A DNA stretch of 64,000 nucleotides, from positions 456,439 to 520,438 of the forward strand of contig NZ_JABBWV010000003.1 of the NCBI RefSeq assembly GCF_012999535.1, in the 5' to 3' direction. The translations under genes and the position numbers were made by a program. Of this stretch, positions 1-9,676 are shown in pieces. Every line of letters begins with the position of its first letter. Position 1 is the stretch's first letter. The DNA is from Microbispora sp. H11081 (lineage in GTDB: Bacteria > Actinomycetota > Actinomycetes > Streptosporangiales > Streptosporangiaceae). The notes under the pieces were generated by a model. That model had not been told where the DNA came from. It made no database searches and saw only the letters and a program-made list of their open reading frames with translations.

Positions 1-33
1 GGCGCGGTGATCAGTCAGGGAGCTGGGGAGGCG

Positions 34-900
34 CTAGGCGACCCGGTACTGGTCCCGGATCTCGGGAAGTCGCTGGAAGCCGGCTGACTCGTAGGTGGCG
101 ACGGCGCCGGCATTGGAGCTCGGGGTGCAGACGATCGCACTCGACGAGCCCAGCTCCCGAAGAGCGGCCGCTGCGGCGACGGTGATCGCGGTGCCGTAAC
201 CGTGACCGCGATGTTCCCGGTGCACGCCCATCGGCTCGAGCAGCCCAGGCTTACCCGGACCGGCCGACCACACCGTCACCGCCGCCACCGCGTCGCCCTG
301 GTCGTCGTACGCGACCAGGCACCGGGCGTCGGCGTACGGCAACCCGGCCGCCATCGCGTGCCAGCGCTCGTCCGTGAACGTGGACCCGTCGAACGCTGCT
401 CGCTGTACGGCGGTCCGCACGTGCGCCCGCTCCGGACCGATCACCTCTATCCGCACGCCCGGATCCTTCGCCGGCTCCGCGAGGTCGTGGCGCAGCGGCG
501 TCCACGGCTCGTCGGCCTTCCAGCCGTCCTTGCACAGCAGATCTTGGACAAGCGCGCACATCGACGCGTCGACGTGCGCCTTCCCCTCGGTCAGTACGCC
601 GCGCTCCGGCTCGGTCACGTCCTCGACCAGTCGCTGCGCCAGTTCCTCGTCCCGCCGAGCGTCTGGCGCGACCGCCAGCCGCAACAGCTTGGGATGGTCG
701 AGCAGCCCGACGGCGAGAATCCGTCCGTCCCGGCTCCACGTCCGGACCGCCGCGGCCGTCGCCTCCGCACCGAACCGCCAGAACCAGCCCAGATCCCCCG
801 GATGCAGTTGCACCAGCGCCCCGTCGTACTGCCAATCCCGCAGCACTCCCACAACCTCGCCCAGCCCACCGGCTCCCGGCTCACCCAACACAATTGCCAC
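34..900 (-). CDS. GNAT family N-acetyltransferase
   Basis: Probably transfers an acetyl group from acetyl-CoA to an unidentified amine. The 288-residue protein has a clear C-terminal GNAT fold: the acetyl-CoA loop reads EHRGHGYGTAI and the end has the usual NAGAVATYESAGF motif. The N-terminal half, with a WFWRFG segment, looks like a degenerate second GNAT-like unit, as in tandem-GNAT proteins. The open frame continues upstream to 1104, but that extension is Arg/Gly-rich, covers a hairpin, and has no homology-like features, so the GTG at 900 (VAIVLGEPG) was chosen. No clear ribosome binding site precedes it. The substrate is unknown. Confidence 0.8.
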   Translation of the reverse strand: MAIVLGEPGAGGLGEVVGVLRDWQYDGALVQLHPGDLGWFWRFGAEATAAAVRTWSRDGRILAVGLLDHPKLLRLAVAPDARRDEELAQRLVEDVTEPERGVLTEGKAHVDASMCALVQDLLCKDGWKADEPWTPLRHDLAEPAKDPGVRIEVIGPERAHVRTAVQRAAFDGSTFTDERWHAMAAGLPYADARCLVAYDDQGDAVAAVTVWSAGPGKPGLLEPMGVHREHRGHGYGTAITVAAAAALRELGSSSAIVCTPSSNAGAVATYESAGFQRLPEIRDQYRVA

Positions 901-986
901 GCACCGATCACACACACCCGCACCGACGGTCCGCACCTGGATTTCGGCCGGCCGGCGTTGGGCTCCTTTGCCGCCCAGGACAGAAC

Positions 987-1024
987 GAGACCTCCGAGCG
1001 GCCCGACCGCCGCCCGGAGGTCTC
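987..1024 (-). terminator. Hairpin terminator candidate
   Basis: Perfect 10-bp arms (GAGACCTCCG at 987-996 and CGGAGGTCTC at 1015-1024) with an 18-nt loop. It lies downstream of the NTF2-like gene on the minus strand and upstream of the acetyltransferase. The trailing sequence on the minus strand is only weakly T-rich. Confidence 0.55.
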
Positions 1025-1058
1025 AGCGATGCCGGCCGCTGCTCCGAACGGTCACCTG

Positions 1059-1078
1059 CGGTGGCACTCGTGCCACCG
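1059..1078. terminator. Short GC-rich hairpin
   Basis: 8-bp stem with a 4-nt loop (CGGTGGCA, CTCG, TGCCACCG) just beyond the stop of the NTF2-like gene. With the hairpin at 987-1024 it may form a double terminator. Confidence 0.4.
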
Positions 1079-1120
1079 ATGCCGCGGTGGCCGTCCGGCC
1101 TCAAATACGCTTCACCGGGG

Positions 1121-1546
1121 TCAGCCGCGCTTGGCGGGCGGCCACCCGTGGCCCCAGCCGCCCTGCGCCATCGTCTGGAACGCCCACCCTTCCTCTGTAC
1201 GCACCAGCAGGTCGCCGTAGTGCATGCTCTCCCTGCGGCCCTCGATCGTCATCGTCGCCCTGGTCTCCACGAACACGAGGTTGGGGCTGAGGAAACGCGG
1301 CGTCCGAACCGACTCAAGCCCGAGCCCCGCCGTTCCGCCGCCCATGGCCTCCTTCATCGCCTCGACGTACTCCTCGCGCGTCCACTGCCGCACCGCGGCG
1401 AAGCCGCCCGGCACGTCGGTGACCAGGTTCATCGGGAAGACCGCGAGGTCGGCCACTTTCTCGATCTCTCCGAGTTCGGCGAGCGCGTCGTACTGGGCGA
1501 ACCAGTCCTCGACGCTCTTCAGTTCCTCGTCGCTCGGCTCGTACAT
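1121..1546 (-). CDS. NTF2-like (SnoaL/DUF4440-type) protein
   Basis: A 141-residue protein whose composition and pattern fit the cone-shaped NTF2-like fold: an N-terminal helix (SVEDWFAQYDALAELGE), an EEYVEAMKEAMGG helix, then beta strands ending in GWAFQTMAQGGWG. Members include isomerases, cyclases and proteins of unknown function, so no reaction can be assigned. The ATG at 1546 was chosen because GGTGGAG lies just upstream. The longer open frame to 1585 adds an unlikely basic leader. Confidence 0.65.
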   Translation of the reverse strand: MYEPSDEELKSVEDWFAQYDALAELGEIEKVADLAVFPMNLVTDVPGGFAAVRQWTREEYVEAMKEAMGGGTAGLGLESVRTPRFLSPNLVFVETRATMTIEGRRESMHYGDLLVRTEEGWAFQTMAQGGWGHGWPPAKRG

Positions 1547-1636
1547 GCACTCCACCCTTCTCGCGTACGCCTTACCGTACACCATACGGTTCGGAAGTCG
1601 CGTGTGCGTGAGGGTGCTCGCCGACGACGATCCGGA

Positions 1637-2554
1637 TCACGCCGGCTCGTCCACCAACTCCCGCGTGACGTCGTGCGCCATGGCGGACAGTCGCGCGGCG
1701 TCCCGGCCGGGAGAGGCCTCGAACACCTTGCGGTACTCCCTGCTGAACTGCGACGGGCTTTCGTAACCGACGAAATAGCCGATCTCCGCCACGTTCCCCG
1801 ACCGGGTCATGAGCAGGGTGCGGGCCGTCTGGAGACGGATCTGCTTCTGGAACCGCACCGGCGTCATCGACGTCGCGGCGCGGAAGTGCCGGTGAAAGGA
1901 CGACGCGCTCATACCGCAGAGTTCCGCCAGATCCGTGACGGAGAGGTGCTCCCGGTAGTGCTCGCGGATCCAGCGGATTCCCCGGGAGATGAGCGCGAGA
2001 TTGCCGTCGACGAGGCCGATCTGCCGTACGAGCGCACCCTGGTCGCCGTTGATGAGCCACCAGAGGATCTCCCGCTGAAGTCCGGGGCCGAGCACGCGCA
2101 GGTCGTCCGGCCGGTCCGCGATGCGCAGCAGACGTACGACGGGGTCCAGCAACTCCGGTGAGGCGTCGCTCACCGCCATTCCGGTGAACGCCGGGGGCTT
2201 GCCGGCCGCGCGCGCCTCCAGCAGCAGCGGCGCGATGTCCGCCGGACGCAGAGACATGCTGAAGACGACGAACGGCTTGTCCGGGCTGGCTTCCAGGGCC
2301 TGGCCGATCACCGGGAGGTCCACCGACACGACGAGGTACTGCCGGGAACCGCCTCGCCGATTGGGGTCCTCGCCTGTCGGCAGCCCGAACTTCGTGGCGA
2401 TGACGAGGTCGTCGCGACGGCCCTTGATCACCTTCCCGACGATCTCCTCACATCCACCCTGGTAGTAGACGTCGGCGGTGTCGATGACGTTGATGCCGGC
2501 GTCGAGCGCGCGGTGGATGACGCGGACCGCGTCGTCGTGGTCGCGGTTTCCCAT
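1637..2554 (-). pseudogene. AraC-family regulator, 5' end replaced by an inverted aldo-keto reductase fragment
   Basis: The last 234 residues (coding 1637-2341) are a typical AraC-type regulator. They start inside the AraC_N ligand domain at QYLVVSVDLPVIG and end with a two-helix-turn-helix domain (LAELCGMSASSFHRHFRAA and IGYFVGYESPSQFSREYRK). The preceding 71 residues are not AraC sequence. They are an internal piece of an aldo-keto reductase (IDTADVYYQGG, VIATKFGLPTGEDPNRRGG) read from DNA inverted relative to the reductase remainder on the plus strand. About 60 N-terminal residues of the regulator are missing. The chimera is open and might be translated, but as a regulator it is probably non-functional or altered. 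Confidence 0.75.
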
Positions 2555-2561
2555 GCTGCCG

Positions 2562-3290
2562 AGGTGGATCGTCCGCGCGGTCGAAGACAGCCTGCGCCGC
2601 CTGGACGTCGATCACATCGACCTCTACCAGATGCACCGCCCCGACCACGAGACGGACGTCGGCGAGACGCTGTCGGCCCTGACCGACCTCGTCCGCGCCG
2701 GGAAGATCCGGGCGTTCGGCTCCTCCATGTTCCCCGCGGAGCTGATCACGGAGGCCCAGTGGACGGCGCGGCGCACGGGGACGCACCGGTTCCTGACCGA
2801 GCAGTCGATGTACTCCGTCTTCACCCGCAAGCCGGAGGGCGCGGTGTTCCCGACCGCCCAGCGCCACGGGCTCGGCGTCCTCACCTTCAGCCCTCTCAAC
2901 GGCGGCTGGCTCTCCGGGCGGGCCGACCTCCCGGCCGGTCACCGGGCCTCGGCGCGGCCGTCGCAGTACGACCCGACGACGCCGGCCGGCAGGCTCAAGG
3001 CCGCCGCGCTCACGGAGCTCGCCGCCCTCGCCGGAGAGGTCGGGATGACGCTGCCGCAACTCGCGGTCGCCTTCGCCCGCGCGCACCCGGCCGTCACGTC
3101 CGTGCTGATCGGGCCGCGCACCGCCGGCCAGCTCGACGGTCTCCTGCCGGGCGCCGACGTGGACCTGACCGACGACATCCTGGACCGCGTCGACGCCATC
3201 GTGCCGCCGGGAACGGACCTCGACCCCGAGGACAACTACGCCACCACGCCGCCCGCGCTGCGGGACGCCCGGCTTCGCCGCCGCCGGTGA
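2562..3290 (+). pseudogene. Aldo-keto reductase, 3' fragment
   Basis: These 242 codons encode the C-terminal two thirds of an aldo-keto reductase: RWIVRAVEDSLRRLDVDHI, LYQMHRPDHETDV with the catalytic-region His, GKIRAFGSS, and the NADP-binding end SVLIGPRTAGQL. The first 85 or so residues, including catalytic Asp, Tyr and Lys, are absent here. The block that precedes RWIVRAVED in normal homologues (ending RRGGSR) sits immediately upstream in opposite orientation at about 2342-2561. An ATG at 2478 opens the frame, but its leader is antisense to the inverted block. Enzymatic function has been lost. Confidence 0.8.
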
Positions 3291-3310
3291 GCGGTCGGGG
3301 ATCAGGCGGG

Positions 3311-4324
3311 TCAGAGCGGGGGCGTGCTGGAACCGCGCACGACGAGCGTGGCAGGCAGGATCCGGGGCGGCGGCGCGTCCGCACCGTTGATCATGGAGAC
3401 CACCGCCTCCGCGGCGGCGGTGCCGAAGCCGTCCTTGTCCTGGGCGACGGTCGTCAGGCCCGGCGGGACGAGCGCGGCCACCTCGATGTCGTCGAACCCG
3501 ACGAGGGCGATGTCCTCCGGCACCTTCAGGCCGGCCTCGCCGATCGCCACGAGCGCGCCGACGGCCATCTCGTCACCGGCGACGAACACGGCGTCGGGCC
3601 GGTCGTCGGCCTCCAGCAGGCGGCGCATCGCGGCGTGGCCACCCGACAGATAGAAGTCGCCCTCGACCACCAGCTCGGGCCGGCGCGGGAGCCCGAGCGC
3701 GGCCAGTTCGTCATGGTAGCCCTGCAGGCGCTCCGCGCCCGGCCGCGTGTGCGCCGGGCCGGTGATCGTGGCGATGGCCCGGCGCCCCCGCTCGTGCAGG
3801 TGCCGTACGGCCAGGCGGGCGCCGCCGATGTTGTCCGAGGTGACATATGTGGCGCGGGGACCCTGCACGGGACGGTCCAGGCTGACGCAGGGGATGCCCG
3901 ATTCGGCCAGCCGCCGCAGCGACGGGTCCCAGGTGCCGCTGTCGATCACTACCACGCCGTCCAGGTTGTGCCTGCGCACGGCGCGCACGTAGGAGTCCTC
4001 GGTCGGCTCCTCGCTCGTGGCCAGCATGAGCAGGTGATAACCGCGCCCGCTGAGCGCGGTCTTGAGGCCGATGAGGATCTCTTGGAAGAACGGGTGCCGC
4101 CAGCCGGGGCGGCGGTGGTCGGTGTCCCACACGAGGCCCACCATGAAGGACTTCTTGGTGGCCAGCGTGCGGGCCGACTCGTTGGGCAGGTAGCCGATCT
4201 GGCGCGCCGTCCGCAGGACCTGTTCCCTCGTCTTCGCGTTCACCACCTTGGGGTTGTTGAACACGCGGGAGACAGTCGCGGGAGACACGCCGCACAGGCG
4301 CGCCAGCTCTCTGATCGTTGCCAC
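3311..4324 (-). CDS. LacI-family transcriptional repressor
   Basis: A 337-residue repressor with an N-terminal LacI helix-turn-helix (TIRELARLCGVSPATVSRVF) and hinge helix (NESARTLATKK), followed by a periplasmic-binding-protein-like sugar domain (GVVVIDSGTW, VAGDEMAVGALVAIGEAGLKVP, ALVGFDD). It is divergent from a GH1 beta-glucosidase and both share the intergenic region, so it probably represses that gene and itself until a beta-glucoside or derived sugar binds. Two tandem palindromes lie 26 bp upstream of its start (4350-4377). The resident sugar ligand is not identifiable from sequence. Confidence 0.9.
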   Translation of the reverse strand: MATIRELARLCGVSPATVSRVFNNPKVVNAKTREQVLRTARQIGYLPNESARTLATKKSFMVGLVWDTDHRRPGWRHPFFQEILIGLKTALSGRGYHLLMLATSEEPTEDSYVRAVRRHNLDGVVVIDSGTWDPSLRRLAESGIPCVSLDRPVQGPRATYVTSDNIGGARLAVRHLHERGRRAIATITGPAHTRPGAERLQGYHDELAALGLPRRPELVVEGDFYLSGGHAAMRRLLEADDRPDAVFVAGDEMAVGALVAIGEAGLKVPEDIALVGFDDIEVAALVPPGLTTVAQDKDGFGTAAAEAVVSMINGADAPPPRILPATLVVRGSSTPPL

Positions 4325-4349
4325 GGACCAATACGCTATCGCATCTCGC

Positions 4350-4377
4350 TGTAACCGGTTTCATGCAACCGGTTTCC
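4350..4377. promoter_or_regulatory. Tandem LacI-type operators
   Basis: Two adjacent 14-bp near-palindromes, TGTAACCGGTTTCA (4350-4363) and TGCAACCGGTTTCC (4364-4377), share the core AACCGGTT. They resemble LacI-family boxes (TG-palindrome-CA) and sit just upstream of the LacI gene. Confidence 0.7.
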
Positions 4378-4448
4378 CTGAAAGTACGCAACAACAGGGC
4401 GGCTCGTCAACCAGTAAGAAGAATTTCCCCTCGTCACGATTTCGTGAC

Positions 4449-4478
4449 TTGACAGCGCTGGCCCGTTCTATGTGTGAT
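4449..4478 (+). promoter_or_regulatory. Possible beta-glucosidase promoter
   Basis: TTGACA at 4449-4454 is a consensus -35 hexamer. TGTGAT at 4473-4478 (18-bp spacing) or TATGTG at 4469-4474 (14 bp) could be the -10. It lies about 250 bp before the beta-glucosidase start, implying a long leader. Otherwise nothing is recognisable in 4378-4725. Confidence 0.4.
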
Positions 4479-4725
4479 GGCGGACATCGGCTGGTGCTGT
4501 CTCGTTGCCACGGGCCCGGTCGTTGTCGCTTCTCGCAGCCGCTTCCCTTCCTCCTGCGAGGGAGTTCAGGTGTCCGCTGCGGAACTCCGTCTGCCCGCGT
4601 TTGTGCCCGCCGTACGGCTCGGCGGGTCCCGTGGCTGCCGGGGGAACGGTCCCATCGCCCACACGGCCTGCCGCCGTGCCCGGGCCGTTCACCGCAGCGG
4701 GCACGGAACCTGGAGTGAACAGGGA

Positions 4726-6198
<1,473 letters not shown>

Positions 6199-6211
6199 CG
6201 GGTCGCGGCCC

Positions 6212-6249
6212 GGATTGACCGGCATGCTGTGCCACATGCCGGTCAATCC
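6212..6249. terminator. 15-bp perfect hairpin after the beta-glucosidase
   Basis: Arms GGATTGACCGGCATG (6212-6226) and CATGCCGGTCAATCC (6235-6249) pair perfectly around an 8-nt loop, 13 bp after the stop codon. There is no T-tract, which is common for actinobacterial terminators. It could also be an operator for the next gene. Confidence 0.65.
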
Positions 6250-6323
6250 CCCGCTAAATGCGCTAAATCCTGATTAATCGGCTACCTTTTGATCAACCGA
6301 AAAGCGGATCAGGGGCAGGACTG

Positions 6324-7133
6324 ATGACCAAGGAGCAGGGCCCGCCGGGGATCGACGTGACGATCCCCAGTGTCGCCCGGATCTACGACTACCTCCTCGG
6401 AGGCAAGGACCACTTCGCCGTCGACCGGGCGGCGGCCGAGAAGCTCATCGAGCTGACCCCGAACGCGCGAGAGGGCGTGCAGACCAACCGGCGCTTCCTC
6501 CGGCGCGCGGTGACGCTCATGGCCCGTGAGGGCATCCGTCAGTTCCTCGACATCGGCGCCGGCCTGCCGACCCAGGAGAACGTCCACCAGGTCGCGCTCC
6601 GCGAAGCCCCGGACGCGCGCGTCGTCTACGTCGACAACGACCCGATCGTGCTCGCCCACGGCCGGGCCCTGCTGGCCGACAACGCCCAGACGATCGTCGT
6701 GGACGGCGACCTGCGCGAGCCCGAGGCCATCCTCGCCGACCCCCGCGTCAACGAGCACATCGACTTCGGCAAGCCGGTGGGCCTGCTCATGGTGGCCGTG
6801 CTGCACTTCATCCCGGAGACCAAGGAGGCCGAGCGCATCGTCGGCACCCTGCGCGACCGGCTCGCCCCGGGAAGCGGGATGGCCATCAGCCACCTGTCGT
6901 TCGGCGACCTCGACGAGGAGAAGATCCGCGAGGGGCGCGAGCTGTACAAGAACACCTCGGCTGGGGCGGTCACCCCGCGGACCCACGCGGAACTGCTGCG
7001 GTTCTTCGACGGGTTCGACCTGGTCGAGCCGGGTCTCGTCGTGGCGGAGGAGTGGCGGCCCGAGCCCGATGAGCCGAAGCTGCCGAGGCTTCCCGGCGTG
7101 GACGGCTACGCCGGCGTCGGCCTGCTGCGCTGA
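6324..7133 (+). CDS. DUF574-type SAM-dependent methyltransferase (copy 1)
   Basis: A 269-residue member of the actinobacterial S-adenosylmethionine methyltransferase family once called DUF574 (Methyltransf_19). It carries the family signature YDYLLGGKDHFAVDR near residue 30, the SAM-binding FLDIGAGLPTQENVHQVA, and VVYVDNDPIVLAHGRALLA. The natural substrate of this abundant family is generally unknown. A paralogue with the same architecture lies at 14282-15106. It starts at ATG 6324 and is followed by a bidirectional terminator before the convergent flavohaemoglobin gene. Confidence 0.9.
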   Translation: MTKEQGPPGIDVTIPSVARIYDYLLGGKDHFAVDRAAAEKLIELTPNAREGVQTNRRFLRRAVTLMAREGIRQFLDIGAGLPTQENVHQVALREAPDARVVYVDNDPIVLAHGRALLADNAQTIVVDGDLREPEAILADPRVNEHIDFGKPVGLLMVAVLHFIPETKEAERIVGTLRDRLAPGSGMAISHLSFGDLDEEKIREGRELYKNTSAGAVTPRTHAELLRFFDGFDLVEPGLVVAEEWRPEPDEPKLPRLPGVDGYAGVGLLR

Positions 7134-7147
7134 CCGGGGCCGGCCGC

Positions 7148-7183
7148 GGGACGCCCCGCCGCTGACGGGCGGCGGGCCGTCCC
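7148..7183. terminator. Bidirectional terminator
   Basis: GGGACG/CGTCCC outer and CCCGCCG/CGGCGGG inner arms form a 13-bp stem with one mismatch, between the convergent methyltransferase and flavohaemoglobin genes. Confidence 0.65.
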
Positions 7184-7190
7184 TGCCAGG

Positions 7191-8363
7191 TCAGGCGGCC
7201 GCGATCCACAGGTCGGGGCCGAACACCTCGTAGTGGATGCCCGAGGCGGGCACTCCGCGCTCGGCCAGTTGCGCGCGTACGGCCCGCATGAACGGCAGCG
7301 GCCCGCACAGGCAGGCCACGAGGCCCTCCGGCAGTTCGATCGCCGACAGGTCCGCCAGGCCGGTGTGCCCCGTGTGCCCGGGGTCTGGGTTCTCATACCA
7401 CCGGTGCAGGGTGGCGCCGGGCAGCGCGGCGACCAGTTCCGTGAGCTCCTCGCGGTGGACGTGGGCGTCAGGGGAGCGGTCGGCGTGCACGACGACGACA
7501 CGGCGGTCCGACCCGGTGGCGGCGAGATGGCCGAGCATCGACAGCATGGGGGTGAGCCCGATCCCCGCCGAGGCGAGCAGCAGCGGGCCGTCCCCCTCGG
7601 GCAGGGTCAGGTCGCCGAAGGGCGCGGAGACCGTGAGCACGTCACCGGCCAGCACACGCTCGTGCAGCCAGGCGGAGACCTCGCCCTCGGGTGCGCCCTC
7701 GCCGCGCACCCGCTTGACCGTGATCCGCCAGTGGTCGCGTTCGGGGGAGTTCGACAGGCTGTACTGCCGGATCTGCCGCGCCCCGTCGGGCAGCGTCACC
7801 CGTACGCTGACGTACTGGCCCGGCCGGAAGGACATCGGCGTGTCCGGGCGCAGGAGGAAGGCGGCCACGTCCGGCGTCTCGTCGCGCCGCTCGACCACGG
7901 TGGCCCTGGTCCAGCCGCGGCGCGCCTCACGATAGAGGTCGCGCTCCAGGCCGATCAGCGTCCCGGCCATGAGCCAGTAGACCTCGTCCCACGCACGGGC
8001 GACCTCGGGCGTGACCGCGCCGCCGAGCACCTCGCCGATGGCGGCGAACAGATACTTGTGCACCACGGCGTACTGGTCCTCGGTGACGCCGAGGGAGGCG
8101 TGCTTGTTGGCGATCCTGGACAGCATCGTGGCGGGCGGTTCGCCGGGGCGCTCCACCAGCGCGGTCGCGAACGCCGCGATCGACCCGGCCAGCGCGACGC
8201 GCTGCTCGCCGTTGGCCTGGTTGCCCCGGTTGAACAGGTCGCGCAGCAGTTCGGGGTTGTCGGCGAACATCGTGTCGTAGAAACGGGCGGTGATCTCCTG
8301 GATCGCGCCGGCGATCACGGGCAGGGTGGCGCGGACGGTTCCGGCCGACTCAGGGGAGAGCAT
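7191..8363 (-). CDS. hmp: Flavohaemoglobin (nitric oxide dioxygenase)
   Basis: A 390-residue protein that oxidises nitric oxide to nitrate using oxygen and NAD(P)H. Residues 1-140 are a globin domain with the proximal haem His in the VVHKYLFAAIG helix. Then come an FAD domain (RQYSLSNSP) and an NAD domain (LASAGIGLTPMLSML and CGPLPFM near the C-terminus). The length matches the family. GGAGG lies just upstream of the ATG. The gene sits downstream of an NsrR-type repressor on the same strand, with a matching operator in the gap, so induction by nitrosative stress is expected. Confidence 0.95.
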   Translation of the reverse strand: MLSPESAGTVRATLPVIAGAIQEITARFYDTMFADNPELLRDLFNRGNQANGEQRVALAGSIAAFATALVERPGEPPATMLSRIANKHASLGVTEDQYAVVHKYLFAAIGEVLGGAVTPEVARAWDEVYWLMAGTLIGLERDLYREARRGWTRATVVERRDETPDVAAFLLRPDTPMSFRPGQYVSVRVTLPDGARQIRQYSLSNSPERDHWRITVKRVRGEGAPEGEVSAWLHERVLAGDVLTVSAPFGDLTLPEGDGPLLLASAGIGLTPMLSMLGHLAATGSDRRVVVVHADRSPDAHVHREELTELVAALPGATLHRWYENPDPGHTGHTGLADLSAIELPEGLVACLCGPLPFMRAVRAQLAERGVPASGIHYEVFGPDLWIAAA

Positions 8364-8374
8364 GATGTGCCTCC

Positions 8375-8398
8375 AAATCGGTATCTGAGATGCGAATT
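8375..8398. promoter_or_regulatory. NsrR operator candidate upstream of hmp
   Basis: An imperfect inverted repeat: left arm AAATCGGTATCT (8375-8386), right arm AGATGCGAATT (8388-8398). Both resemble NsrR half-sites. It lies 12 bp before the hmp start. The left arm recurs at 8882-8893. Confidence 0.65.
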
Positions 8399-8437
8399 AA
8401 AAGCCGTGGTTCGGCTCTGTCGTCCCGCTCACGCGGG

Positions 8438-8866
8438 TCAGGTGAGAGCGAGCAGCACCGGCCTCGACGACGAGGAGACCAGCTGCTCCACGGTGATCGG
8501 ATCGAGAGAGGCGTAGAAGGCCTGCTGGGCGGAGCGCAGCGCGCCTCGAAGGCCGCAGGCGGCCCGCAGCGGGCAAGGGGTCTCCCCCTCGCAGGTGACG
8601 ACCTCCTCCTCTCCCTCCAGTTCGCGGACCAGCCAGCCGATGGACGCCGTACGGCCGAGCCCGGTCAGCCCGAGGCCGCCCCCGCGACCCCGGCGGGCCT
8701 CCACGACGCCGAGATGCCGCAGGCGGGCGATGGCCTTGGCCGTGTGGTTGTAGGGGATCGCCATCGCCTCGGCCACCTGCCGGGTGGTGAGCGACTCCCC
8801 GGGCTCCAGGACCGCCAGGCGCATCGTGACGCGCAGCGCCAGGTCCGTGAACTTCGTCAACCGCAC
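8438..8866 (-). CDS. nsrR: NsrR-type Rrf2 family nitric-oxide-sensing repressor
   Basis: A 142-residue Rrf2 protein. The N-terminal winged helix is MRLTKFTDLALRV with recognition helix IPYNHTAKAIARL. Three cysteines, C92, C98 and C104 (C-x5-C-x5-C), match the ligands of the NO-sensitive [4Fe-4S] cluster in NsrR. Nitric oxide would destroy the cluster and derepress hmp. The GTG at 8866 gives the standard N-terminus; the longer frame to 9238 is antisense to the next gene. Copies of the same half-site precede this gene and hmp, consistent with autoregulation. Confidence 0.92.
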   Translation of the reverse strand: MRLTKFTDLALRVTMRLAVLEPGESLTTRQVAEAMAIPYNHTAKAIARLRHLGVVEARRGRGGGLGLTGLGRTASIGWLVRELEGEEEVVTCEGETPCPLRAACGLRGALRSAQQAFYASLDPITVEQLVSSSSRPVLLALT

Positions 8867-8881
8867 GTCCCGAACGCTAGC

Positions 8882-8908
8882 AAATCGGCATCTACCCCTC
8901 CAATTTGG
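8882..8908. promoter_or_regulatory. Second NsrR-like site
   Basis: AAATCGGCATCT at 8882-8893 matches 11 of 12 bases of the left arm upstream of hmp and is followed by AATTT at 8902-8906. It lies between nsrR and the divergent hydrolase gene, so it could regulate either. Confidence 0.5.
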
Positions 8909-8990
8909 GGGTGCATCGGAGGCAGGGACTTGTCGGTGCCGAGATCTAGGGTGAGCCATGACAGGATCCATGACGAGAACGGAGATCCGC

Positions 8991-9548
8991 GTGACAACCC
9001 TGGCTGATCGTCCGAACACCGCGCTGCTGGTCATCGACGTCCAGAACGGCGTGGTGGCGGGCACTCCCAACCGCGACACCGTGATCGCGAACATCGACAC
9101 CCTGATCGGAAAGGCGCGCGCGGAGGACGTGCCGGTGATCTGGGTGCAGCACTCCGACGCCGGTCTCAAGCGCGGCACCGAAGACTGGCAGTACGTCGCG
9201 GAGTTGGTCCGCCACGACGCGGAGCCGCTCGTCCACAAGAGCTACGGCGACTCGTTCGAGGACACCGATCTGGAGGCGGTGCTGGCCGAGCGTGGAGTGG
9301 GCCGGATCGTCGTCACCGGCGCCCAGACCGATATGTGCATACGCTCGACCATTCACGGGGCCTTCGTCCGGGGATACGACGTGACACTGGTGGGCGACGC
9401 GCACACCACCGAGGACCTCACCGCCTACGGCGCGCCGCCCCCCGAGCAGGTGATCGCGCACACGAACCTCTACTGGCAGGACCAGGCCGCCCCCGGCCGC
9501 CGCGCGGGCACCGTCAGCACGGCGGAGGTGTCCTTCGCCGCCGGCTGA
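8991..9548 (+). CDS. Isochorismatase-like cysteine hydrolase
   Basis: A hydrolase of about 185 residues in the isochorismatase-like superfamily, which includes nicotinamidases and N-carbamoyl hydrolases. The catalytic triad is visible: D16 in LLVIDVQNG, K83 in HKSYGDSF and nucleophile C116 in TDMCIRST, with a cis-peptide-type VVTGAQTDMC loop. The substrate is not predictable. GTG at 8991 was preferred because GGAG lies 6 nt upstream; ATGs at 8958 and 8970 are alternatives that add 7-11 residues. It is divergent from nsrR, and an NsrR-like half-site lies between them. Confidence 0.85.
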   Translation: MTTLADRPNTALLVIDVQNGVVAGTPNRDTVIANIDTLIGKARAEDVPVIWVQHSDAGLKRGTEDWQYVAELVRHDAEPLVHKSYGDSFEDTDLEAVLAERGVGRIVVTGAQTDMCIRSTIHGAFVRGYDVTLVGDAHTTEDLTAYGAPPPEQVIAHTNLYWQDQAAPGRRAGTVSTAEVSFAAG

Positions 9549-9676
9549 GCCCACGCGCCCGCGAGCCAGAAGGCCCCGGCGTGAGACGGGGAGACTCTTC
9601 GGATTCCCGCGCCGCTGAGGGGGCATCACCGGGATGAGCGGGCCGCCGGCGGGGACGGCGCCGCTCGCCGTCGAAC

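Noticed and set aside
34-1104. Longer start for the acetyltransferase at 1104
   Set aside because: The extra 68 residues are low-complexity and span a terminator-like hairpin.
2478-3290. Intact aldo-keto reductase starting at 2478
   Set aside because: The first 28 residues are antisense to the inverted reductase block, and the catalytic Asp, Tyr and Lys are missing.
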